From: Bacillota bacterium
GTDB taxonomy: Bacteria > Bacillota > Clostridia > Peptostreptococcales > Anaerovoracaceae
Direction: 5' to 3'
Length of the DNA: 64,000 bases
NCBI GenBank assembly: GCA_019420305.1
Contig: JAHZHL010000029.1
Span: 62,001 to 126,000, forward strand
A program made the position numbers and the translations under genes. This document shows, one piece after another, positions 1-7,498 of this stretch. Position 1 is the stretch's first letter, and each line of letters begins with the position of its first letter. Under the pieces are notes generated by a model. That model worked only from the letters and a program-made list of their open reading frames with translations, was not told the origin of the DNA and did not search any database.

Positions 1-337
1 TTGTCCCCGGTGTCGCTCCTACTGCTTCTGATGCCAGAGATACAATCGCCAGCTCTGTTCTGCCCGCGCCTACATCGCACAGCCTCATCCATGTGGTAGG
101 AGCTCCAACTACCGCAATCATGGATAACAGTACAATAATTGGCGAAAAGGACGGCCCGATTGCAGTAATCAGAGAAGAGCGCATTCCCGCTATGTACTGA
201 TTCCGATTCAGTCCGATTTCTTTTGCCTCTTTCAGTGCTGTCCGCAGAAAGATAATCGCCTGGCCCACTACCGCGACCACCATAAATGCTGACGCAATCC
301 ACAGTCCCGGACTGTTGATAATTTCTTGTAATTCCAT
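1..337 (-). CDS. DUF5058 family membrane protein, partial (C-terminus beyond window)
   Basis: The ATG at 337-335 is preceded by an AAGGAGG ribosome site, and the frame stays open to base 1, giving the first 112 residues. The protein begins MELQEIINSPGLWIASAFMV and is hydrophobic, with a first membrane segment at about residues 10-30, a basic loop (LRTALKEAKEIGLNR) and further hydrophobic stretches. This pattern fits DUF5058 proteins, multi-pass inner membrane proteins of unknown function often found beside M20 peptidases and presumed to be transporters. The nearby saccharopine-dehydrogenase-like and M20 genes fit that context. The substrate is unknown, and the family assignment comes from remembered sequence character only. 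Confidence 0.6.
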   Translation of the reverse strand, partial: MELQEIINSPGLWIASAFMVVAVVGQAIIFLRTALKEAKEIGLNRNQYIAGMRSSLITAIGPSFSPIIVLLSMIAVVGAPTTWMRLCDVGAGRTELAIVSLASEAVGATPGT

Positions 338-629
338 TTTCGATCCTCCTTATTAATAATTTCACGTTTATAATAACTCGAATTTTCTGACTATAATACG
401 TCTTTAATTTGTCTTTAACCCTTTCGCTCCAGAGATATACCCGAGCCGTCTTTTATAAACTGCCCTATCCTTGAATTTAAGCAAATTATCTGGAAAGATT
501 GAAAAGGCTGCCGCTTCCAGGTAGAATCAAAAAAACATCTGAAATGGCGCCGCAGCGCAGAATTGGAGGGATTTTTATGGCCAGATATTTGAAAATATAC
601 CTCGAACAGAAAAAGAAAATGAAACGTGA

Positions 630-848
630 GACGAAAACACAGCAGGTTTTCATGCCGTTGACGAGATTGAATATCGGTGTCCGGACTGCATTGCCAGCGG
701 CCGGGCAGCCAGAGAACTGCGTAAGATGGGTGTGATGGACGAACAAAAAGAAATGATTCAGAACTCTGACAGCAACGGATCGACGCAATGTTATCTGTTC
801 CGATGCCTCCACTGCGGAAAGCATCTTCTCTGGATCGATTTTGATTAA
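630..848 (+). pseudogene. Remnant of a CbrC/UPF0167 family gene (C-terminal part)
   Basis: The frame from 630 to the TAA at 846-848 reads about 72 residues containing IEYRCPDCIASGRAARE and, at the end, YLFRCLHCGKHLLWIDFD. Two CxxC pairs and the C-terminal 'LFRCLHCGK' signature are typical of CbrC/UPF0167 proteins, which are normally about 170-190 residues. An in-frame TGA at 627-629 blocks upstream extension, no family N-terminus is visible, and the stretch between the two motifs is shorter than in intact members. A possible ribosome site and ATG at 577 open a different frame. I read this as a decayed gene; a sequencing frameshift cannot fully explain the missing parts. Confidence 0.5.
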
Positions 849-860
849 AGAAATAGAAAC

Positions 861-899
861 GCCTGCCGTTCCAGACTGTCTGTATCTGGTCCGGCAGGC
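861..899 (-). terminator. Hairpin terminator downstream of the saccharopine-dehydrogenase-like gene
   Basis: An 8-bp stem (GCCTGCCG with CGGCAGGC) is extended by an inner CCAGA/TCTGG pairing. On the minus strand it is followed by a T-rich run. It lies just past the stop codon at 915. Confidence 0.6.
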
Positions 900-914
900 G
901 CTGTTCCCTGCAAG

Positions 915-2141
915 CTACAGTTCCTTTATTTTCGTATCCAGCGTGATATCCAGTTCCGCCGCGTATTTAAAGTAGCAGTCCACCTGTTCGAAAGTCAGCA
1001 TATCCGAAGATATGAGACCGGTCTGATCAAATTTATCGTTAATAAACAATTTGGTAAACAGGTAGCCCCCCTGCCCGGTCAGATACATTTCCGCGGAAAT
1101 CCCGGATTTTTCATACGATTCCACCAGTCCCGGCGCAAAGACATGGGTTTCTACCAGAACATCTTTTCCGTCTTTTTTCCCATAGGCTTCAATGACCATA
1201 CATCCGGAATCCGAAATCAGACCTTCATCGATAATTTCTTTGATCTCCTCTTTAAATTTCGGAGCCGGAGGAACGTGCGCCAGCACCACATCAAACGGAG
1301 CGAGTTCCATGCCGTTTACGGTTTCTTTTTTGTGGGAAAGCAGTCCCGCCCGATAAAGGGGTTTCGCAAAATCGATTCCCGGACCCGCATATTTAAAGTA
1401 GACATTTTTCGCGCCTTTGAAAAATTTTTCCGCGTTAAAGCTGTAGTGAATCGGTTCGTCATGGCAATGTTCCACAAAGGTGATTTCCCGATCCATGTAA
1501 TCGTATCTGCGCTTAATGGGAAGTTCAAAGGCAGGCGTCCGTATCAGCTTTCCATCCACGAAGGCATAAGCTTTTTCGCTCATATCATGCAGCGCGGTCA
1601 CCGGCGACCACCAGAACGGCAGGAACCGCTTTGCTTCCACACCTTCCCATACGATATTGTAAATGGTATCGCAAGTATCCAGATAGCGCATCGCGTCTCT
1701 TGTAGCCGCGCAGATCAGCCCCGGAGCCGACCCGGTTCCTACAATGGCCGTCCTTCCGATTTCCCTGAATTTCGGCCCGTACACGTCATACTGGATCCGG
1801 ATGCTTTCTACCCAGTCCTCATGGAGCGAGGTGGTTGCCGCATAGTCCTGATAGTTGGTCTTTACTTCCAGAGCGGCATCCAGAACATTTTTCGTGCATT
1901 CAAGAGGCAGCGCGTTCAGAATCAGATCCACCCCCCGGGCGGCAGAAACGATGCTTTCTTTGCTGTGCGCGTCTACCTGCAGTCCCTTTGCTTTTTTCAG
2001 ATCCTTTACCAGATTATCTACCGCGGTCTTATCACAGTCCGCACAGACAATCTCTGCCACTCCCGGATCTTCGTCCAGCCGTTTCGCTGCCGCTGACCCC
2101 TGCGCGCCAACTCCCAATACTAATATTTTCTTTAAATCCAT
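915..2141 (-). CDS. Saccharopine dehydrogenase family NAD(P)-dependent oxidoreductase
   Basis: A 408-residue protein with an N-terminal Rossmann fold (KKILVLGVGAQGSAAAKRL, residues 4-22) and an acidic end to the second strand (VCADCD), typical of the saccharopine dehydrogenase/carboxynorspermidine synthase/lysine 6-dehydrogenase superfamily. The remaining residues form the substrate domain of that fold (SAPGLICAATRDAMRYL). The reaction is likely reduction or oxidation of an amino acid-derived imine; the exact substrate is not readable. The start at 2141 has AAAGGTGGG upstream. It is transcribed alone from a recognisable promoter and ends in a hairpin. The flanking M20 amidohydrolases and transporters suggest amino-acid-derivative catabolism. 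Confidence 0.75.
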   Translation of the reverse strand: MDLKKILVLGVGAQGSAAAKRLDEDPGVAEIVCADCDKTAVDNLVKDLKKAKGLQVDAHSKESIVSAARGVDLILNALPLECTKNVLDAALEVKTNYQDYAATTSLHEDWVESIRIQYDVYGPKFREIGRTAIVGTGSAPGLICAATRDAMRYLDTCDTIYNIVWEGVEAKRFLPFWWSPVTALHDMSEKAYAFVDGKLIRTPAFELPIKRRYDYMDREITFVEHCHDEPIHYSFNAEKFFKGAKNVYFKYAGPGIDFAKPLYRAGLLSHKKETVNGMELAPFDVVLAHVPPAPKFKEEIKEIIDEGLISDSGCMVIEAYGKKDGKDVLVETHVFAPGLVESYEKSGISAEMYLTGQGGYLFTKLFINDKFDQTGLISSDMLTFEQVDCYFKYAAELDITLDTKIKEL

Positions 2142-2181
2142 ATTTTTCCCACCTTTCTGATAACTTTCCCGTTTGGTTCCT

Positions 2182-2209
2182 ATTATAACAGAAAAAGCCT
2201 CTCCCGTAA
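2182..2209 (-). promoter_or_regulatory. Sigma-A type promoter for the saccharopine-dehydrogenase-like gene
   Basis: On the minus strand, TTACGG, a 16-bp spacer and a perfect TATAAT lie about 40 bp before the start codon. Confidence 0.5.
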
Positions 2210-2243
2210 CCTCTGTTTCTTACCGCTCCCTAAATAAAAAAAG

Positions 2244-2281
2244 CAGCAGGGAACCGGCTCTCTACACACGTCTCCCTGCCG
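2244..2281 (-). terminator. Second terminator hairpin downstream of the choice-of-anchor gene
   Basis: Arms CGGCAGGGA and TCCCTGCTG on the minus strand are followed by CTTTTTTTATTT. It sits just beyond another terminator at 2295-2333, so the two act in tandem. Confidence 0.6.
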
Positions 2282-2294
2282 AATAAAAAAAACA

Positions 2295-2333
2295 TGTGCC
2301 GGGCGCGCGGGACGTTTGCCCAGTCCCGGCACA
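2295..2333 (-). terminator. Rho-independent terminator
   Basis: A 9-bp perfect stem (TGTGCCGGG with CCCGGCACA) is followed on the minus strand by TG and a run of eight T. It terminates the gene ending at 2398. Confidence 0.75.
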
Positions 2334-2397
2334 GTGGTTATCACAGATATCCTTATTTCGCTTTTGCTGTTTCGGAGAAAGCAAAAGCGGCTCCGTT

Positions 2398-3123
2398 TTA
2401 TTTTATATTGATAAAGCGCTCTTTCTCTAAATCCAAAACCGCTGTTCCGCTCTCTCCCCGCAAAGCAATATATACGGTTTTGCTGTCTTCGGAAGCGGTA
2501 ATCGACTCCGGTTCCAGAGCATCCGCCTGCCTCTCCTGCCGTTCAAATGGAATAATTTTCGCTTCTGACGGAATCCCGTTGCTGATATTGACAATCGTCA
2601 CGGAGCCCTGAGAACTTTCTCCGCTTTTAGCGGAATCCGTTTTCTGCGGCCCCTTATCCGCCGTTATGACATAATTCCCATCCGGAGTAAAGGTAATCAT
2701 ATCCGGCTGCACGCCGCATTCCAGCATTCCCTTAAACGTACCGTCAGATCCGATAAACACAATGGTTCCGCCTGCTTCATAGTCCTCCGCCTGTACGGCT
2801 AAGACTGCCAGATCCTGCTTTTTATTAATCGCCACATCGGCAACCGCTCCGCAGGAAAAGCCGTTTGCTTGCGCGATCGCCTGCATCGGCAGCCGGATTT
2901 CTTTTTCAGACGCTGCCTTGTCTTCGGATTTCCCGGCTTTCATACTGATAAGATCCACGGACTGTTCCTCATGGCTAATGCGGCAGATCTTGCCGTATCC
3001 TTCACGATTCTGCGCTTCCGCTTCCCAGGTTGCTCCATAAACCGTCTGAATCCATAGAGCTGCTCCCAATACCATAACCGCCGTCACCAGCAAAACCAGC
3101 CTGCTTTTCTGTAAAATTCCCAT
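2398..3123 (-). CDS. Short secreted protein resembling the beta-propeller part of choice-of-anchor I proteins
   Basis: A 241-residue protein with an N-terminal membrane or signal segment (LVLLVTAVMVLGAALWIQTV, residues 9-28) followed by beta-rich sequence. The segments TIVFIGSDGTFKG, VQPDMITFTPDGNYVITAD and LEPESITASEDSKTVYIALR match the propeller blades of choice-of-anchor I/alkaline-phosphatase-like secreted proteins. Those are normally over 450 residues, so this is either a minimal version or a C-terminal truncation. It ends cleanly before two terminators. The start has GGAGGAAGGAACCG upstream. Function is unknown; it probably sits outside the membrane. Confidence 0.55.
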   Translation of the reverse strand: MGILQKSRLVLLVTAVMVLGAALWIQTVYGATWEAEAQNREGYGKICRISHEEQSVDLISMKAGKSEDKAASEKEIRLPMQAIAQANGFSCGAVADVAINKKQDLAVLAVQAEDYEAGGTIVFIGSDGTFKGMLECGVQPDMITFTPDGNYVITADKGPQKTDSAKSGESSQGSVTIVNISNGIPSEAKIIPFERQERQADALEPESITASEDSKTVYIALRGESGTAVLDLEKERFINIK

Positions 3124-3230
3124 CGGTTCCTTCCTCCTTTATTTAAAGAAAGTATAACAATGGAATGTTAAATCTGTTCGCAGGCAGATGTTAAATGTTT
3201 GTAAAAGAAAAACCGCCGACGCGCGGAGCG

Positions 3231-4652
3231 CTAGCGGATATATTTTCGGATCAGACGGCTTGCCTTTGTCTGAGATATCTGCAGCCGCTCTGCCAGCTTG
3301 TAAGAACTTTTGTATTTCGGGTAAAGACCGCGGATCAGGCGTGCCTGGACATGGTCCAGGAATTCCTCCAGAGAAGGAAACTCGGAAAACGCTTCCTCTG
3401 TCTGTTCTTCCGAAGCTCCGCCGTCTCGCTCCGTTTCTCGCCCGGGCCGCGCTTCCCTACGTTTTTCTCCTGTCTGCTGCATATTGGCGGGAAGCATGGA
3501 AGGCATAATATAGCCGTCCTCCGCATTCAAAATCAAATATTCCACCAGGTGTTCCAGTTCCCGTATATTGCCCGGCCAGGAGTATTCCAGCAAAACCTCA
3601 ACCGCGTTTTGCGAAAAAGCTACATCGGTATGATGTTTATGGTTAAACACATGGGTAAAATGAAGAATCAGTTTGCGGATGTCTTCTTTCCGGCCGCACA
3701 GAGGCGGAATGTTAATGGTAACCACTGCCAGCCGGTAGTAGAGATCTTCTCGAAACTTCCCCTCCTTGACCTGCATCAGCAGATCTTTATTGGTGGCGGC
3801 GATAATACGGGTATCCACCTGTTTGGGATGGGTTCCTCCCACAGGAAGGTAGGTCTTTTCCTGAACCAACTGCAAGAACTTGACCTGCAGGCTCAGGGGA
3901 ATCTCTCCGATTTCATCCAGAAACAGTGTTCCCCCGTCAGCAAGCTCCACAAGCCCTTGCTTGCCCCTGTCACTGGCTCCGCTGAAAGCGCCCTTCATAT
4001 AGCCGAACAGCTCGGATTCCAGAAGATTCTCCGGAATGGTAGAACAGTTAATCGTAATAAACGGTCCGTTTTTCCGGACACTGTTCTGGTGAATTCGCTT
4101 GGCAAGCTGGGATTTTCCGGTTCCCGACGCTCCGAGGATGAGAATATTAATATTTTTCGGAGCCATATTATCAGCCAGATTATAGACCTGACTCATGGCA
4201 GGGCTTTTGAATTCTGCGATCAGTGTTTCTTCCGCCTTCTGCTGAAGCTCTGCTGTCTGATTTAAAACCGGAGCTCTTTCAAGCGGAAGATTGGACTGAA
4301 AAGCAAGCTCTTCTACCGAGTAAGACTGTTCCACGACATATCGGATCGCCTTTCGTTTGTCCAGAACCGGCTGCGTTTTGTTAATCAGCCGTTTTCCGGA
4401 CTTGCATACCTGCTCATAGGTAACCGGCTTTTTTGCGGAAACCGCCAGCTTCCAGAAAGACTGATCCACAAAGCCGCCTTCCAGCAGAAAAGAAATGGGG
4501 CTTCCCAGAAGTTTGGCTCTCGGAAGTTGATAATTCTGCGCGGCTTTCTCATTGCAGAACACGATGTTCCCCTCCGGATCCGTAACCAGAACGCCATCTG
4601 AAAGGATATTGAAAATCTCGTTTAGCTGTTCTTCCCTGAACTGATTTATCAT
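3231..4652 (-). CDS. Sigma-54-dependent transcriptional activator (PAS, AAA+, HTH)
   Basis: A 473-residue enhancer-binding protein. It has an N-terminal PAS-type sensor (about residues 8-115: ILSDGVLVTDPEGNIVFCNE), a central AAA+ domain with Walker A GASGTGKS (174-181), the sigma-54 contact loop GAFSGA (221-226; Ser replaces the usual Thr) and Walker B GTLFLDEIGE (241-250), and a C-terminal TyrR-like helix-turn-helix (YKLAERLQISQTKASRLI). It activates sigma-54 RNA polymerase in response to a small molecule sensed by PAS. It is divergent from the two M20 genes, and a -24/-12 promoter with an upstream palindrome lies at 6148-6224. It therefore most likely controls the second amidohydrolase and the YfcC transporter. 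Confidence 0.9.
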   Translation of the reverse strand: MINQFREEQLNEIFNILSDGVLVTDPEGNIVFCNEKAAQNYQLPRAKLLGSPISFLLEGGFVDQSFWKLAVSAKKPVTYEQVCKSGKRLINKTQPVLDKRKAIRYVVEQSYSVEELAFQSNLPLERAPVLNQTAELQQKAEETLIAEFKSPAMSQVYNLADNMAPKNINILILGASGTGKSQLAKRIHQNSVRKNGPFITINCSTIPENLLESELFGYMKGAFSGASDRGKQGLVELADGGTLFLDEIGEIPLSLQVKFLQLVQEKTYLPVGGTHPKQVDTRIIAATNKDLLMQVKEGKFREDLYYRLAVVTINIPPLCGRKEDIRKLILHFTHVFNHKHHTDVAFSQNAVEVLLEYSWPGNIRELEHLVEYLILNAEDGYIMPSMLPANMQQTGEKRREARPGRETERDGGASEEQTEEAFSEFPSLEEFLDHVQARLIRGLYPKYKSSYKLAERLQISQTKASRLIRKYIR

Positions 4653-4706
4653 AACGACTTCTCCTTGAAGGTATTATAGATCATTTCAGCTGTTTCGTCA
4701 TCTTTT

Positions 4707-4735
4707 TTGTGACGGGACCTGCCGGGTTATGATAT
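4707..4735 (+). promoter_or_regulatory. Possible sigma-A promoter for the first M20 gene
   Basis: TTGTGA at 4707-4712 is followed by TATGAT (15-bp spacer) or TGATAT (17-bp spacer). No -24/-12 element is visible upstream of this gene, unlike its paralog. Confidence 0.35.
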
Positions 4736-4794
4736 AGTTATATGCAGAATACACGCTGCAGAAAGGAGTGCCGCGCAGAAAGCGGCGGAAAGCT

Positions 4795-6012
4795 ATGCTT
4801 GAACCAAATCTCATTTCACAAATCGAACAGAGCGTATCGGATCATTTAAAAAAGATGGAAGCGATCAGCGACTTTATTTTTAAGAATCCGGAGTTGGGTG
4901 GAGAGGAATATATTGCCTGCGGTTATCTGATGAATACCGCCGAGGCTCTGGGCTTTTCCGTTACTCCCCACTACTGCGGACTGGATACTGCCTTTCTGGC
5001 TGAAATGAAAAACGGCCCCGGACCGGTGCTTGCCATCATTGTAGAATACGACGCCCTCCCCGGATTCGGTCCCGGAGGAAGCCCCGCGCATGCCTGCGGA
5101 CACAACTGGATCTCCGCGGTAGGCATGGGTACGGCAATGGTTCTCTGCGACTTAAAGGACGAATTCAGCGGCACACTGCGGATTCTGGGGACGCCTGCCA
5201 TGGAAAACCTGGGCTGTAAGGCGGAAATGATCAAAGAGCATGCTTTTGACGATGTGGACGTTGTAATCCAGTCCCACCTGGAACATTATACAACGGTAGC
5301 CTGCAAATTCCTGGCGCTGGACGCGATGGAATTTCGCTTTACCGGTCACGCCACCCATGCTGCCTCCATGCCCGAAGAAGGAATCAGTGCCCTCGATGCC
5401 GCTCAGTTCACCTTTATGGGAATCAACGCGCAGAGACAGTATCTCCGCAATGATGTGAAAATCCACGGAATTATCTCGGAAGGCGGGGAAGCGCCCAGCG
5501 TTATCCCGGATACCGCGGCCTGCCGCTACTATGTGCGCGCCAACGACCGGAAATATCTGGAGAAAATCAAGCCGCGGCTCATTCGCTGCGCCGAGGGCGC
5601 CGCGCTGATGGCCGGCGCGAAAATGCAGCTATCCTATTTTGAAAATCCTTACGATAATATTCTCAACAATCCCCTTTTACAGGAACTCGCTCTGCGCTAT
5701 ATGGCGGAAGAAGGAATCTTTCCCTCCGAAGAATACGATCGGACCGCGGATTATACGTCTTCTGACATCGGGAATGTCAGCCATGTATGCCCAACCCTTT
5801 ATATGGAGTTCGATGTGGAAGCGGACGGAGAATTTCGGGTTCATGATAAAAAAGCGCTGAACTATGTCAATTCTCCTTTCTCTTCCAGAAAGTTAAAGCA
5901 GATCTCAAAAATTATGGCAGAAGTTCTTCTTGAAATCTACCGTGATAACGAACTTTTAAAAGCCATCAAAAAGGAGCAGCAGCGAATCATACGGGAAAAT
6001 CTTATAAAATAG
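4795..6012 (+). CDS. M20 family amidohydrolase/peptidase paralog 1, general base missing
   Basis: A 405-residue M20D-like protein, clearly paralogous to the gene at 6264. The ATG at 4795 gives an N-terminus exactly as long as the paralog's; a GTG at 4768 lies directly on the AAGGAG and is too close. The metal site HACGHN is present (residues 99-104). At the site where family members have the Glu-Glu pair (general base plus metal ligand, GTPAEE in the paralog), this protein reads GTPAMEN, so Met136 replaces the catalytic base while Glu137 is kept. It may be inactive, altered in chemistry, or act as a binding partner. A terminator-like hairpin follows at 6068. Confidence 0.85.
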   Translation: MLEPNLISQIEQSVSDHLKKMEAISDFIFKNPELGGEEYIACGYLMNTAEALGFSVTPHYCGLDTAFLAEMKNGPGPVLAIIVEYDALPGFGPGGSPAHACGHNWISAVGMGTAMVLCDLKDEFSGTLRILGTPAMENLGCKAEMIKEHAFDDVDVVIQSHLEHYTTVACKFLALDAMEFRFTGHATHAASMPEEGISALDAAQFTFMGINAQRQYLRNDVKIHGIISEGGEAPSVIPDTAACRYYVRANDRKYLEKIKPRLIRCAEGAALMAGAKMQLSYFENPYDNILNNPLLQELALRYMAEEGIFPSEEYDRTADYTSSDIGNVSHVCPTLYMEFDVEADGEFRVHDKKALNYVNSPFSSRKLKQISKIMAEVLLEIYRDNELLKAIKKEQQRIIRENLIK

Positions 6013-6052
6013 CTCGCCATCGTTCCAAGTCTACTTTAACTTAATCATTTTA

Positions 6053-6062
6053 GACTTAAGTC
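6053..6062. promoter_or_regulatory. 10-bp palindrome between the M20 genes
   Basis: GACTTAAGTC is a perfect palindrome, about 150 bp upstream of the sigma-54 promoter. It could be a binding site or part of the transcript end of the first M20 gene; weak evidence. Confidence 0.25.
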
Positions 6063-6067
6063 AATTA

Positions 6068-6119
6068 AAACTCCCAAATTCAAGTTTATTCAGACTTGTT
6101 TTCGCGGGAGTTTTTTTAT
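6068..6119 (+). terminator. Terminator after M20 paralog 1
   Basis: Outer arms AAACTCCC and GGGAGTTT, inner pairing CAAGT/ACTTG, then a run of T. It separates the transcription of the two M20 genes. Confidence 0.65.
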
Positions 6120-6147
6120 ACACTTTTTTCTTTTCTGCGCATAACCT

Positions 6148-6164
6148 TTGTATTTCCAATACAA
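6148..6164. promoter_or_regulatory. Candidate upstream activating site for the sigma-54 activator
   Basis: A 17-bp perfect dyad: TTGTATT, spacer TCC, AATACAA. It lies about 43 bp upstream of the start of the -24/-12 promoter, a usual distance for enhancer-binding-protein sites. The activator gene is encoded divergently nearby. Confidence 0.5.
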
Positions 6165-6205
6165 TCCCACCTCTTTTTTCTTTTTTCGATAATCAATGTT
6201 TCTTG

Positions 6206-6224
6206 TTGGCATGTGGATTGCTGT
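6206..6224 (+). promoter_or_regulatory. Sigma-54 (-24/-12) promoter
   Basis: TTGGCATG, four bases, TTGCTG: the invariant GG (6208-6209) and GC (6220-6221) are separated by exactly 10 bp, matching the sigma-54 consensus. Transcription would start near 6233, about 30 bp before the ATG at 6264. Confidence 0.8.
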
Positions 6225-6263
6225 ATTAAAAAGCCGAGAACGCGATACACAAAGGAGGTATTT

Positions 6264-7475
6264 ATGAATACAGACGAAAAGAAAAAGCTGGCCTGTGATT
6301 TGGAGCAGGAAATGGGCAAAAGCTTTGAAGAAATCAGTGACTTTATCTTTAACCATCCCGAACTGGGAGGCGAGGAATATGAAAGTTCCGCGTTTCTGGC
6401 AGAGTTTATGCGCAAAGAAGGCTTTGAAGTGCAGCAGCCTTACGGCCGCGAAAAAACGGCGTTCCGCGCGGAAAAGAAACATGGCGACGGACCTGTCATC
6501 GCAATGCTCGCGGAATACGACGCGCTTCCCGGCTATGGTCCTGAGGGAAATCAGCCGGCTCACGCCTGCGGCCACAACTGGATTTCCGCGGTCTGCGCCG
6601 GCACCGCGGCCGTTCTCGGGCGTATGATCGAACATCTGAACGGCACCATTCTGCTCATCGGAACTCCCGCGGAGGAAAATTACGGCGGAAAAGTCAATAT
6701 GCTGGAAGACGGTTGTTTTAAGGACGTGGACATCGCGCTGCAGGCCCATCTGGAAGAGAATACGGATATCATGGTACCTGCGCTGGCTATGGATTCTCTG
6801 CGCTTTACCTTTACCGGAAAAGCGGCCCACGCGGCTCAGTTTCCTTACGAAGGGATCAACGCGCTGGACGCGGTACAGCTGACCTTCGCGGGAATCAACG
6901 CGCTGCGGCAGCAGGTAAAATCCGATATCCGGATTCACGGCATTGTAACAGACGGAGGCCAGGCAGTCAACACGATTCCGGAACGCGCGGAATGTGAATT
7001 TTATGTCAGAGGGCGCAAAAGAAGTTATGTAAATAAGGTAACACAGAGAGTGATTAACTGCGCGAAGGGGGCGGAACTGATGACCGGAGCTTCCCTGGAA
7101 ATCTCCCACCCGGACGCTTCTCTGGATGACATTGTGACCATTCCGGTTTTGGGGGAACTGGCGGAAAAAAACATGCTGGAAAACGGCTTTACCCATGCAT
7201 ACCGGACAAAGGAACCATCTCCGGGCTCAACGGATATCGGAAACGTCAGCAACGCGCTGCCGACCCTCTATGCGGAAATTGCCCTCGATGACAATCTTCA
7301 CTTTAAAGTTCACGATGAGGAAGCTCTGAAATACGCTAACGCTCCCGCCGCGTATAAGCGAATGCATCAGATGATCAAAAGCTTCGCCGGCATGGCAATC
7401 GATCTGTACGATCATCCGGAGCTGGTGGAACGGGCGAAAGCGGAATTCAAAGAGCAGCTTCAATCAGCAGATTAA
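6264..7475 (+). CDS. M20 family amidohydrolase/peptidase paralog 2
   Basis: A 403-residue zinc amidohydrolase of the M20D/AbgB-like group that cleaves an acyl or aminoacyl amide bond in the cytoplasm. The start at 6264 follows a perfect AAAGGAGG; the longer open frame upstream has no ribosome site and contains the promoter. Metal and catalytic motifs are intact: YDALPGYGP, HACGHN (100-105) and GTPAEEN with the Glu137-Glu138 pair. The dimerisation domain follows (residues about 185-300). It is 23 bp upstream of the YfcC transporter gene, and both are probably read from the sigma-54 promoter at 6206. This suggests an imported amide-linked amino acid derivative as substrate; its identity is not readable. 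Confidence 0.85.
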   Translation: MNTDEKKKLACDLEQEMGKSFEEISDFIFNHPELGGEEYESSAFLAEFMRKEGFEVQQPYGREKTAFRAEKKHGDGPVIAMLAEYDALPGYGPEGNQPAHACGHNWISAVCAGTAAVLGRMIEHLNGTILLIGTPAEENYGGKVNMLEDGCFKDVDIALQAHLEENTDIMVPALAMDSLRFTFTGKAAHAAQFPYEGINALDAVQLTFAGINALRQQVKSDIRIHGIVTDGGQAVNTIPERAECEFYVRGRKRSYVNKVTQRVINCAKGAELMTGASLEISHPDASLDDIVTIPVLGELAEKNMLENGFTHAYRTKEPSPGSTDIGNVSNALPTLYAEIALDDNLHFKVHDEEALKYANAPAAYKRMHQMIKSFAGMAIDLYDHPELVERAKAEFKEQLQSAD

Positions 7476-7498
7476 ACATTACAGAAAGAGGAATTACT

